From assembly GCF_005844325.1 (NCBI RefSeq), contig NZ_SPFY01000005.1, positions 28,693 through 92,692 on the forward strand: a stretch of DNA of 64,000 bases, read 5' to 3'. This document shows positions 7,937 through 15,122 of the stretch, in pieces. The translations under genes and the position numbers were made by a program. The stretch is from Collinsella aerofaciens. GTDB lineage: Bacteria; Actinomycetota; Coriobacteriia; Coriobacteriales; Coriobacteriaceae. The notes beneath the pieces are model-generated. The model did no database searches. It was given only the letters and a program-made list of their open reading frames with translations, and was not told the origin of the DNA. Every line of letters begins with the position of its first letter. The stretch's first letter is position 1.

Positions 7937-8890
7937 CTATTTGCCGGCGGCGCGCAGGGCTACGTAGGCGGCACCGATGATGCCTGCGTCATTGCCGAGC
8001 GAAGCGACCTTAATGGGCGTCTCGCGCGAGGCAGAAAGCGCGTAGCGCTGGAAGTACTCGCGAGCCTTGTCGAGGTAGACATCGGCCGAGGCGGAGGCGC
8101 CGCCGCCGATCAGGAACATCTCGGGATCGACCACGTTGGCAATAAGCGCCAGGGCGCGGCCGAGATAGTCGGCCATGGTATCGGCCGCGGCCAGCGCGAG
8201 CTTGTCGCCCTCGCGGCAGGCCTGGAACACGTCCTTGGAATCGGAGGGGCCGGTGAGCTCGATGGGCTCGACGCCCGCTTTCTCGCACTCGGCAAGGTAG
8301 TTGCTCACCACGCCGGTGGCGCTGGAATACTGCTCCAGGTGGCCATGGCCGCCGCAGCCGCAGGTGCGCTCCTCAGCCGGGTTCAGGCACATGTGGCCAA
8401 TCTCGCCGCCAGCACCCACAACGCCCGATACCACGTCGCCGTTGACGATAACGCCGCCGCCCACGCCGGTACCGATGGTGACCATCACCACGTTTTGCAC
8501 GCCCTTGGCAGAACCGAGCCAGGCCTCGCCCATGGCGGCGGCGTTGGCGTCGTTCTCGTACTTTACGACCGCGTCGGGGCAGTGCTCCTGAATGGCAATC
8601 TTAAGCTCGGGCAGGTTGATGGAGATGTTCGCCTTGACCTTGGCATCGCCCGCAGCCGGAATGGGGCACGGAACGGCCAGGCCGATGCCCGCCACAAAGG
8701 CGCGCGGAATCTGAGCCTTGGCGACCACCTGGTCGATAGCCTCGGTTACCGCGGCAAAGCCCGCAGCGTCGACGATGGGAGGCGTGGGCACGCTGGCCTT
8801 GGCAAGCAGGTTGCCGTCCTCGTCGAACAGGCCCTCCTTAACCGAAGTGCCGCCGACGTCAATGCCGATGTAGTACTGCTTAGGTTCCAT
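7937..8890 (-). CDS. ROK-family glucokinase
   Basis: 317 aa read from ATG at 8890, preceded by AGGTGGG; the frame runs further upstream but without a ribosome site. The N-terminal ATP-binding motif YIGIDVGGTSVKEG, ENDANAAAMGE and the IGTGVGGG stretch are those of ROK glucokinases. In the ROK zinc motif the usual CxCGxxGCxE reads CGCGGHGHLE, so the third cysteine is His. It phosphorylates glucose, probably that released by the beta-glucosidase gene nearby. Substrate range (glucose, mannose or other hexoses) is inferred. Confidence 0.88.
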   Translation of the reverse strand: MEPKQYYIGIDVGGTSVKEGLFDEDGNLLAKASVPTPPIVDAAGFAAVTEAIDQVVAKAQIPRAFVAGIGLAVPCPIPAAGDAKVKANISINLPELKIAIQEHCPDAVVKYENDANAAAMGEAWLGSAKGVQNVVMVTIGTGVGGGVIVNGDVVSGVVGAGGEIGHMCLNPAEERTCGCGGHGHLEQYSSATGVVSNYLAECEKAGVEPIELTGPSDSKDVFQACREGDKLALAAADTMADYLGRALALIANVVDPEMFLIGGGASASADVYLDKAREYFQRYALSASRETPIKVASLGNDAGIIGAAYVALRAAGK

Positions 8891-8944
8891 GAGAGCCCAC
8901 CTTTCTCGTTTAAACATTGCCTGTATGGTACCGCTCTCAAGACA

Positions 8945-8985
8945 AAAACCCGCCAAAAAGGGACAGGTTTGTTTTGGCAGGTTTT
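8945..8985. repeat. REP-like inverted repeat with GGGACAGG core
   Basis: AAAACCCGCCAAAA at 8945-8958 pairs with TTTTGGCAGGTTTT at 8972-8985 (one mismatch) around GGGACAGGTTTG. It lies upstream of the glucokinase gene and could overlap its promoter. Confidence 0.7.
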
Positions 8986-9046
8986 ATCTGGGGAAACGTC
9001 CGCCCGCTCAACGAGCAATGACGCTCAGCAACTCGCCAAACAAAAA

Positions 9047-9073
9047 GCGCCGGGAGAGGGAGACTCCCGGCGC
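9047..9073 (-). terminator. Terminator of the cellobiose PTS operon
   Basis: GCGCCGGGAG and CTCCCGGCGC are perfect 10-bp arms with a 7-nt loop. On the minus strand TTTTTG follows. It lies 59 bp past the IIA stop. Confidence 0.9.
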
Positions 9074-9131
9074 CTGCAAAAGGGACTGGATTGTATGCGA
9101 ACCGCACGATCCGTCGCGGCGAAAACGCCAG

Positions 9132-9464
9132 CTAGGCCTTGAGTGCCTGTAGCTGTTTGTGGACCTCAATGAGCTCCGTGGCCATGACGCGCATGGTCTC
9201 GGTGCCGGCCATCTGGTCCTCGGCGTGCAGCAGAATCAGCGGGGCCTCGCCGTTGCGCTCGCCATTGGCCTCCTTCTTAAGAAGTCCCATGTGAACATCG
9301 TGGCCGCCGTTATAGGCCTCGTCGCCCTGCTTAATGAGCTCCTCGGCGGCGTCGAAATCGCCCTCCTTGGCCTTCTGCACGGCGTTGATGTACATGCTCT
9401 TGGCGGTACCGACGTAGCTGATGATCTCGAAGCAGGTCATCTGCAGTTCGTTCATATCCTCCAT
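9132..9464 (-). CDS. PTS lactose/cellobiose-family EIIA component
   Basis: 110-aa all-helical EIIA. The phosphorylated histidine sits in APLILLHAEDQMAG, the motif of the Lac/Cel family. It passes phosphate from HPr to the EIIB encoded just upstream. The start is read as ATG 9464, with AGGTG upstream; GTG 9473 and ATG 9455 are alternatives. The IIB stop at 9474 is ten bases away, so translation is probably coupled. It completes a IIC-IIB-IIA order downstream of a 6-phospho-beta-glucosidase. Confidence 0.9.
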   Translation of the reverse strand: MEDMNELQMTCFEIISYVGTAKSMYINAVQKAKEGDFDAAEELIKQGDEAYNGGHDVHMGLLKKEANGERNGEAPLILLHAEDQMAGTETMRVMATELIEVHKQLQALKA

Positions 9465-9473
9465 GCGCTGCAC

Positions 9474-9776
9474 CTAGCCCATCACGCTGACGCAGTGGTC
9501 GATGATGCCGGCGGCGTTCATGCGGCCATAGTCGACCATGTTGATGACCTCGACCGGGAAACGGCCGGCGGCCTCCTTCTCAAAGTCGCCCTTGGTGTAG
9601 CCGATCTGCGGGCCGAGCAGCAGGATGTCGCACTCGTCCAGGTGATCGTGGGCCTCATTCATAGGACGGGCTTCGACCTCGATGTCCAGACCACGGCTCG
9701 CGACCTCGGACTGCATCTTCTGGACCAGCAGACTCGTGGACATGCCGGCATTGCAGCAAAGCATGATCTTCTTCAT
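9474..9776 (-). CDS. PTS cellobiose-family EIIB component
   Basis: 100 aa. The N-terminal phospho-cysteine loop MKKIMLCCNAGMSTSLLV (active Cys8) is diagnostic of cellobiose-type EIIB. It receives phosphate from EIIA and transfers it to the sugar brought in by EIIC. GGAGG lies before the ATG. The 150-bp gap to IIC holds a hairpin with a trailing T tract (9877-9905). Confidence 0.93.
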   Translation of the reverse strand: MKKIMLCCNAGMSTSLLVQKMQSEVASRGLDIEVEARPMNEAHDHLDECDILLLGPQIGYTKGDFEKEAAGRFPVEVINMVDYGRMNAAGIIDHCVSVMG

Positions 9777-9876
9777 GGTTTCCTCCTTATAACTGCGCGG
9801 CGCGCAGACGACAAACTGGATAAATCCTTGTGGTTATCTTTCCCCTGTTTTGCACGTTTAGGCAAAAAAGGAGATA

Positions 9877-9905
9877 CGGGTACCGGTACCAAGCATCGGT
9901 ACCCG
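9877..9905 (-). terminator. Intra-operon hairpin between PTS IIC and IIB
   Basis: CGGGTACCG (9877-9885) and CGGTACCCG (9897-9905) form a perfect stem. On the minus strand it is followed, after a short gap, by TTTTTT near 9865-9870. It may be a leaky terminator or processing site that sets the IIC to IIB/IIA ratio. Confidence 0.55.
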
Positions 9906-9926
9906 CAAGGGTGGAATGGACAAACG

Positions 9927-11279
9927 CTAGGCGTTCTGCTCGGCGAGGGCCTCCTGCTTAGCAATGGCCTTCTCGGAGATCCTCATAAAGGGCAGGTAGA
10001 CAGCCATGCCGATGACCAGCTCCAGAGCCTGCCACACGCCGGCGCGCCAGTCAAAGCCCGTAGCAAGCAGGGCGTTGATGACGGGCGGCATGGTCCAAGG
10101 CACCTGAGCGATGCAGGGGCTGATGATGCCAGCGCAGGTCAGGCCATAGGTGACACCGATGAACAGGTCGGGAAGAAGCACGAACGGAATCATGAGCGGC
10201 AGGTTGTACACGATGGGGTAACCGTAGATGACCGGCTCGTTGATGTTGAACAGGCCAGGCAGAATGGCCATCTTGGCAACGGTCTTGGAGGCCTTGTTCT
10301 TGGAGAACAGGAAGGTGTCGAGCAGCAGCATGAGGGTGCAGCCCGAGCCGCCGATGAGGGCGAAGCTGTTGACGATCTGCATGTTCATGTAGTGATCGGG
10401 CTGGATGGTACCGCCGGCGGCAAAGGTAGCCATGTTGTCGACGATGAGCATGGTCAGGATCGGCTCGACGGTAGCGCCCGAGATGGTGGACTGGTGAATA
10501 CCAACGCAGAACAGCAGGTTGGCGAGGGTGTAGATGAGGATGACAGCCCACGGACCGGCGTTCATGATGCTCTTGAGCGGGTTGGAGATGCAGGTGGAGA
10601 TGATGGTGCACAGGTCGGTGCCGGCGCAGACGGCGAGCAGGGCCGAGGCGATAGCGAAGATCGAGAGGTTGAGCAGCATTGGGATCATGACGTTGAAGGA
10701 GTTGGAGACCGCAGGAGGTACGCCCTCGCCCAGCTTGACCTTGAGCTTCTCGACGCCCGAGATCTTGATGAAGAGCGTCGTGGAGAGCAGGGCGATGATG
10801 ATGGCCGAGAACAGGCCGTTGGTACCGGTGTTGGCGGTCGAAAGGGCACCGGTGACCTCGGCGGAGGTGATCTTGTCGGTGAGAAGCGGGCTCGTGGCGG
10901 CAAGGGTGGCGGTGATCTGCTGCGGCATCATGATGACGAAGGCAGAGATAGCGACAACCACGCAGGCAAGCGGGTTATCGAAACGCTCGTTCTTGGCGAG
11001 GCTGTAGCCAATCAGACCGGCCAGGATAATGGCGGACACGTTAAGGGTGCCCAGGGTGATTGCCGAGCCCCAGGTCTGGAGGTTGGCGAGGCCCGCCGCA
11101 TCGAGCGGGAACAGAGGGAACACGACGTTGTTGATAAGAACCGCGATACCCGCAAGGATATAGAGCGGCGTGATGGTCGCGAAGGCATCGCGCAGGGAAC
11201 GCAGATGAACCTGGTTTCCCACCTTCGCAGAGACCTCGGCAAATTTGTCGAGGAAGCTCTTTCCGTTGTCACTGGCCAT
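9927..11279 (-). CDS. PTS cellobiose-family EIIC permease
   Basis: 450-aa integral membrane permease with about ten transmembrane segments. Family features include LRDAFATITPLYILAGIAVLINN near the N-terminus and the substrate-site region NINEPVIYGYPIVYN, shared by CelB/LicC-type EIIC. Transports and, with IIB, phosphorylates a beta-glucoside such as cellobiose. TAGGAG precedes the ATG. It lies 135 bp behind the 6-phospho-beta-glucosidase gene in the same direction. Confidence 0.92.
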   Translation of the reverse strand: MASDNGKSFLDKFAEVSAKVGNQVHLRSLRDAFATITPLYILAGIAVLINNVVFPLFPLDAAGLANLQTWGSAITLGTLNVSAIILAGLIGYSLAKNERFDNPLACVVVAISAFVIMMPQQITATLAATSPLLTDKITSAEVTGALSTANTGTNGLFSAIIIALLSTTLFIKISGVEKLKVKLGEGVPPAVSNSFNVMIPMLLNLSIFAIASALLAVCAGTDLCTIISTCISNPLKSIMNAGPWAVILIYTLANLLFCVGIHQSTISGATVEPILTMLIVDNMATFAAGGTIQPDHYMNMQIVNSFALIGGSGCTLMLLLDTFLFSKNKASKTVAKMAILPGLFNINEPVIYGYPIVYNLPLMIPFVLLPDLFIGVTYGLTCAGIISPCIAQVPWTMPPVINALLATGFDWRAGVWQALELVIGMAVYLPFMRISEKAIAKQEALAEQNA

Positions 11280-11376
11280 GATTGCTCCTAACTTTCAAAT
11301 CCGGCCTTTTCCTATGCGCACGGTGGTCTGTCGCCCTCTGCCACCAGATGTGCCAATGTTATTGCGCGTTTGCGCA

Positions 11377-11410
11377 GGGGCTGAGCGCCCGTTTTGGGGC
11401 TGAGCGCCCG
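11377..11410. repeat. Tandem 15-bp repeat between glucosidase and PTS IIC genes
   Basis: GGGGCTGAGCGCCCG occurs twice, at 11377-11391 and 11396-11410, a 19-bp period. Each copy can fold into a small GGGC/GCCC hairpin. No T tract follows, so a processing or mRNA-stability role is more likely than termination. Confidence 0.6.
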
Positions 11411-11414
11411 ATCG

Positions 11415-12815
11415 CTAATCCACCACGTGGGTCGTGGCGACCTGCTTGAGCCAAGCTGCCGATTTCTTAAGACGGCGCTGATAGCCGTCCATGAGGTCGA
11501 CCTCGACAAAGCCATAACGGTTCTTGAAGGCATTTGCCCAGGACCAGTTGTCAATGACGGCCCAGTAGTGGTAGCCGCGGCACTTGGCCCCTTCGTCAAT
11601 GGCCTTGGCGACCCACTCAAGGTGCTGGCGCACAAAGTCGACGCGATAGTCGTCCTGAATGGTTCCCTCGGCGTCACGATTCTTGTACTCGTCCATGATG
11701 CCGATGCCGTTCTCGGAGACGAACCACTCAAGATCGGGATAGTTCTTGGCGCAGTCCATGCCAAAGTCGTAGAGGCCCTTCGGGTAAATCTCCCAGCCGC
11801 GGCTCTTGTTCATGACGGCATCGGGCCACACGTACTCGTCGGCAAAGTGCGGCAGACCGTACTGGTCGATCTTGCTCGCCGGCGCCTGGACGCGCGTGGG
11901 ATGGTAGTAGTTGCAGCCAAGCCAGTCAACGACGCCCTGCTTGAGGATCTCCTGGTCACCGGCGCGGAACGGAAGCTTGACGCCGCCCTCGGCCAGGCTG
12001 TCGAGCACGTCGGCGGGAAGCTCGCCCTTGGTGATAAGGTCGAGCCACCAGCGATTGTTGATGCCGCTGGTCATACGCACGGCCTCGAGGTCTGCCTCGC
12101 TGGGGTTCTCCTTGGTGTAGACCGGGGTGAAGCAGTTGATCATGCCGATCTTGGCATCGGCGCGAACGGCGCCCTTGTCATAGGCCTTGCGATAGTTGGC
12201 AACAGCCAGCGCGTGCGCCAGCGAAATGTGGTACTGCACGGTGCGAGCACGGTTGAAGTCGTGGAGCTGCGGGAACCACACGCCCTCCTGGTAGCGCTGC
12301 TCGGGCTCGACGATGGGCTCGTTAAAGGTAAACCAGTACTTGATCTCTTGACCGAACTCGCGGAAGGCGACGTCGGCGTAATGCGCGTAGGCCTCGACGA
12401 CCTCGCGGCTCTCCCAACCGCCACGGTCAAAGAGATAGGTGGGCATATCGAAGTGGTAAAGGTTGACGAACGGCTCCAGGCCTGCCTCGCGGGAAGCGCG
12501 GAACAGCTCGTGGTACCACGCAGCACCCTCCTCGTTGAGGTTGCCGTCGGCATCGAGCAGGCGGCTCCACTGGATGGAGGTGCGATAGGTATCCAGGCCC
12601 AGGTCCTTCATGATGCGAAGGTCGTCCTTGTACTTGGCCATAAAGTCGTTACCGGCATAGGAACCCACGCGGTTATAGAACGAGCCCAGATCCTGCATGG
12701 ACCAGGTGTCCCACAGGTTCTCGAGCTTGCCGCCCTGGTTCCACTGGCCCTCGGTCTGCGGACCGGACATGGCCGCGCCAAAGAAAAAGTCGCTGGGCAG
12801 CTGATACTGTGCCAT
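11415..12815 (-). CDS. 6-phospho-beta-glucosidase, glycoside hydrolase family 1
   Basis: 466 aa from ATG 12815 (GAGGA upstream). The GH1 acid/base glutamate is in YWFTFNEP and the nucleophile glutamate in WFVSENGIGI. N-terminal FFFGAAMSGPQTEGQW is the usual first strand. It cleaves phosphorylated beta-glucosides delivered by the adjacent PTS into glucose 6-phosphate and glucose or aglycone. First gene of the GH1-IIC-IIB-IIA operon, divergent from a GntR/UTRA regulator that probably controls it. The exact natural sugar is not determined. Confidence 0.92.
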   Translation of the reverse strand: MAQYQLPSDFFFGAAMSGPQTEGQWNQGGKLENLWDTWSMQDLGSFYNRVGSYAGNDFMAKYKDDLRIMKDLGLDTYRTSIQWSRLLDADGNLNEEGAAWYHELFRASREAGLEPFVNLYHFDMPTYLFDRGGWESREVVEAYAHYADVAFREFGQEIKYWFTFNEPIVEPEQRYQEGVWFPQLHDFNRARTVQYHISLAHALAVANYRKAYDKGAVRADAKIGMINCFTPVYTKENPSEADLEAVRMTSGINNRWWLDLITKGELPADVLDSLAEGGVKLPFRAGDQEILKQGVVDWLGCNYYHPTRVQAPASKIDQYGLPHFADEYVWPDAVMNKSRGWEIYPKGLYDFGMDCAKNYPDLEWFVSENGIGIMDEYKNRDAEGTIQDDYRVDFVRQHLEWVAKAIDEGAKCRGYHYWAVIDNWSWANAFKNRYGFVEVDLMDGYQRRLKKSAAWLKQVATTHVVD

Positions 12816-12851
12816 CGAAGTCCTCGCTTTCGTGTCTTTGAGCCTCCGATT

Positions 12852-12937
12852 GGAGGCGGGTTTGCTTTGGCGGGTAATCCGGCGCGGGCGCGCACCGGTT
12901 ATCCGGATATCCGACCCACCAAAACAAATCCGTCTCC
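12852..12937. repeat. Imperfect inverted repeat in the glucosidase 5' leader
   Basis: 24-nt arms at 12852-12875 and 12914-12937 (GGAGGCGGG... and ...CCGTCTCC) match at 20 positions, with GC-rich sequence between. It sits 37 bp upstream of the glucosidase ATG, so it would fold at the 5' end of the operon mRNA. Its words TTTGNTTTGGNGGG resemble the REP-like repeat at 8945. Confidence 0.6.
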
Positions 12938-12975
12938 AAGCGGTACAGGCGATGCTCATGCATCTCGCTTGTTAT

Positions 12976-12987
12976 CTATAACTATAG
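12976..12987. promoter_or_regulatory. Candidate operator between glucosidase operon and gntR
   Basis: CTATAACTATAG is an inverted repeat (CTATA-AC-TATAG) in the AT-rich divergent intergenic region. A second AT-rich symmetric stretch (TATAGATGCTTTTATA, around 13052-13067) precedes a TATACT -10-like box near 13075. HutC-type GntR proteins bind such short palindromes. Binding is inferred. Confidence 0.4.
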
Positions 12988-13116
12988 CGCTCTAATTTTT
13001 TATGTAAAGCGTCTTTTTTGTTTTTCTTTCTCGAACTTCTTTGATTAAAGCCATATAGATGCTTTTATAGTAGGTATACTTTCTTTTACAGGCATTCATG
13101 TTAGAAAGGGGGTTCC

Positions 13117-13836
13117 ATGATTCCCAAATATGAGTCAATAGCTGCGGATATTCGTCGCAGTATCGAGGATGGCGCCCTTAAGCCCGGCGACAAGCTACCC
13201 ACTGTCGTTGAGTTCTGCGAGCTGTATGGCGTTTCCAAGATCACCGTCAAACGAGCAATTGAGCAAATTACCGAGGAAGGCTTGGTCACGAGCCGTCGCG
13301 GATCGGGCACCTACGTCAAGGACACCGCGGGGCTTCCCGGCAAAGCGTTTTTCCAAGGCAGAAACGACCGCGCGCAGGGCTTTACCTACGAGCATCGCGG
13401 TGAGAAGGTTGCCTCGGTGGTCTACGATTTCTCGATCGTCAATCCGCCGGCAGAGGTTGCCTCCCAGCTGGGAATGGCCGAAGACGACTTTGCCTATCAC
13501 ATCGTGCGCGTACGCGAGGTCGATGGCCTGCCCATCGTTATCGAGTACACCTATATGCCGCTCGAGCTGATCCCGGGCCTGAAGAAAAAGGACCTGTACG
13601 CGTCGGTCTACAGCTATATCCGCGAGCAATGCGGGCTTAAGATCTCGAGCTTCCACCGCACCATTCGTGCCGTGGCGGCAACCGAGGAAGAGGCCAAGCG
13701 CCTGAACACCAAGCCCGGCTCTCCCCTGCTCGAGCTCAACCAGATTGGCTTTTTGGACAGCGGCGCCGCGTTTGAGTACTCGATTTCGCGCAACGTGGGC
13801 GACCGCTTTGAGCTGCACAACGTAACGTTGGCTTAA
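13117..13836 (+). CDS. GntR/HutC-family transcriptional regulator (UTRA domain)
   Basis: 239 aa. The N-terminal winged helix (about 1-70: IAADIRRSIEDGALKPGDKLPT and EGLVTSRRGSGTYV) is GntR type. Residues ~90-235 form a UTRA ligand-binding domain (YEHRGEKVAS, VREVDGLPIVIEYTYMPLELIPGL). GGGGG precedes the ATG. Divergent from the beta-glucoside PTS operon and upstream of manA, so it is the likely local repressor, sensing a phosphosugar. Confidence 0.9.
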   Translation: MIPKYESIAADIRRSIEDGALKPGDKLPTVVEFCELYGVSKITVKRAIEQITEEGLVTSRRGSGTYVKDTAGLPGKAFFQGRNDRAQGFTYEHRGEKVASVVYDFSIVNPPAEVASQLGMAEDDFAYHIVRVREVDGLPIVIEYTYMPLELIPGLKKKDLYASVYSYIREQCGLKISSFHRTIRAVAATEEEAKRLNTKPGSPLLELNQIGFLDSGAAFEYSISRNVGDRFELHNVTLA

Positions 13837-13910
13837 GTTTGTAATCCGGCAGGCGCTCGCTTTGAGCCGTTTTTCGCGAGGTGCCTGCACAACCTGATGG
13901 GGGTATGCAC

Positions 13911-14843
13911 ATGTCCGATTTGATTAAACTCACGCCGATCTTCCACGAGAAGATTTGGGGCGGCCGCCAGCTGGAGACCGTCTTTGGCTATGACATTCCC
14001 GAGGGTCCCATCGGTGAGTGCTGGGCCATCTCGGCGCACCCCAACGGCGATTGCCAGATTGCCGAGGGTCCGTACGCCGGCCACACGCTGTCGTGGCTGT
14101 GGGCCGAGCATCGCGAGCTCTTTGGCAACTGCGAGGGCAAGGAGTTCCCGCTGCTCATTAAGATTCTGGACGCCAAGGACGACCTGTCGATCCAGATCCA
14201 CCCCAACGACGAGTACGCCGCCGAGCATGAGAACGGTAGCCTGGGCAAGACCGAGTGCTGGTACGTGCTGGATTGCGAGCCCGGCGCCACGATCATCGTC
14301 GGCCAGCGCGCACATGACCGTGCCGAGGCCGCGCAGATGATCGAAGAGGGTCGCTGGGACGACATGCTCAACGTGCTGCCGATCCACAAGGGCGACTTTT
14401 TCCAAATCGACTCCGGCACCGTTCACGCCATCAAGACCGGCACGCTGATTCTGGAGACGCAGCAGTCGAGCGACGTGACGTATCGCCTGTACGACTACGA
14501 CCGTCCCGGCACCGACGGCAAACTGCGCCCGCTGCACATTGAGCAGAGCCTGGACTGTATCAACTTTAACGCGCAGGCCCCGACCGACGGCACCGTGACC
14601 GCACCCGAAGTCAATGGCGTGACCGAGCTCGAGTCCAACCCCTGCTACACCGTCGACCGCGTTCGCGTGGACGGCAGCAAGACCCTCGACCAGCGCTGGC
14701 CTTTCATGTGCCTGTCAGTCATCGACGGCGAAGGCACCATCTGCGGCGACCCCGTCCACAAGGGAAGCCACCTGCTGGCCCCGAGCACCGTCAGCTCCAT
14801 CGACCTCGAAGGCAAGATGGAACTGATCATCAGCCACCTCTAG
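13911..14843 (+). CDS. manA: Mannose-6-phosphate isomerase, class I
   Basis: 310 aa from ATG 13911 (GGGGG seven bases upstream); an in-frame ATG six bases earlier is possible. Zinc ligands lie in LSIQIHPND (Gln, His), in KTECWY and in IDSGTVHAIKTG. It interconverts mannose 6-phosphate and fructose 6-phosphate. Length and motifs match the short Firmicutes-like ManA. It follows the gntR gene by 74 bp, which contains a GCAGGC/GCCTGC hairpin, and ends in a strong terminator. Confidence 0.93.
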   Translation: MSDLIKLTPIFHEKIWGGRQLETVFGYDIPEGPIGECWAISAHPNGDCQIAEGPYAGHTLSWLWAEHRELFGNCEGKEFPLLIKILDAKDDLSIQIHPNDEYAAEHENGSLGKTECWYVLDCEPGATIIVGQRAHDRAEAAQMIEEGRWDDMLNVLPIHKGDFFQIDSGTVHAIKTGTLILETQQSSDVTYRLYDYDRPGTDGKLRPLHIEQSLDCINFNAQAPTDGTVTAPEVNGVTELESNPCYTVDRVRVDGSKTLDQRWPFMCLSVIDGEGTICGDPVHKGSHLLAPSTVSSIDLEGKMELIISHL

Positions 14844-14866
14844 TTCGCACCAACAACCCAAACGCA

Positions 14867-14906
14867 ACAAGGGGCTCCCCCGTTCACCAACGGGGGAGCC
14901 CCTTGT
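14867..14906. terminator. Long perfect hairpin after manA
   Basis: An 18-bp perfect stem (ACAAGGGGCTCCCCCGTT and its complement) with a CACC loop. No clean T run, but the stem strength and position 24 bp after manA suggest termination. Confidence 0.75.
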
Positions 14907-14985
14907 CCATATATATCAGCCCACCCGGCTCTCCAGACCAAAAAGCGAACGAGCAAAGCAACGCTCGTCTAGCAACGTTACCCAA

Positions 14986-15115
14986 GGACCTGGGCGGGCG
15001 TATAGGGCAACATCGATCGCGAGTTCCGCACGCAAAGGAGGCCACTTAATGTGGCCTCCGTCTTGCGCAGGACTGCCCGAGCAGGCGATGTTGCCCTATA
15101 CGCCCGCCCAGGTCC
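14986..15115. repeat. Nested palindrome NP1 at the pcrA 3' end
   Basis: Perfect 30-bp inverted repeat: 14986-15015 (GGACCTGGGCGGGCG...) and 15086-15115 (...CGCCCGCCCAGGTCC). Inside is a second hairpin GGAGGCCAC/GTGGCCTCC (15037-15059) with a TTAAT loop. It starts 8 bp beyond the pcrA stop and lies between convergent manA and pcrA. Confidence 0.9.
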
Positions 15116-15122
15116 GCCGGGA

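Noticed and set aside
9159..11291. 710-codon plus-strand open frame over the PTS genes
   Set aside because: Antisense shadow of IIA, IIB and IIC, with no ribosome site and low-complexity composition.
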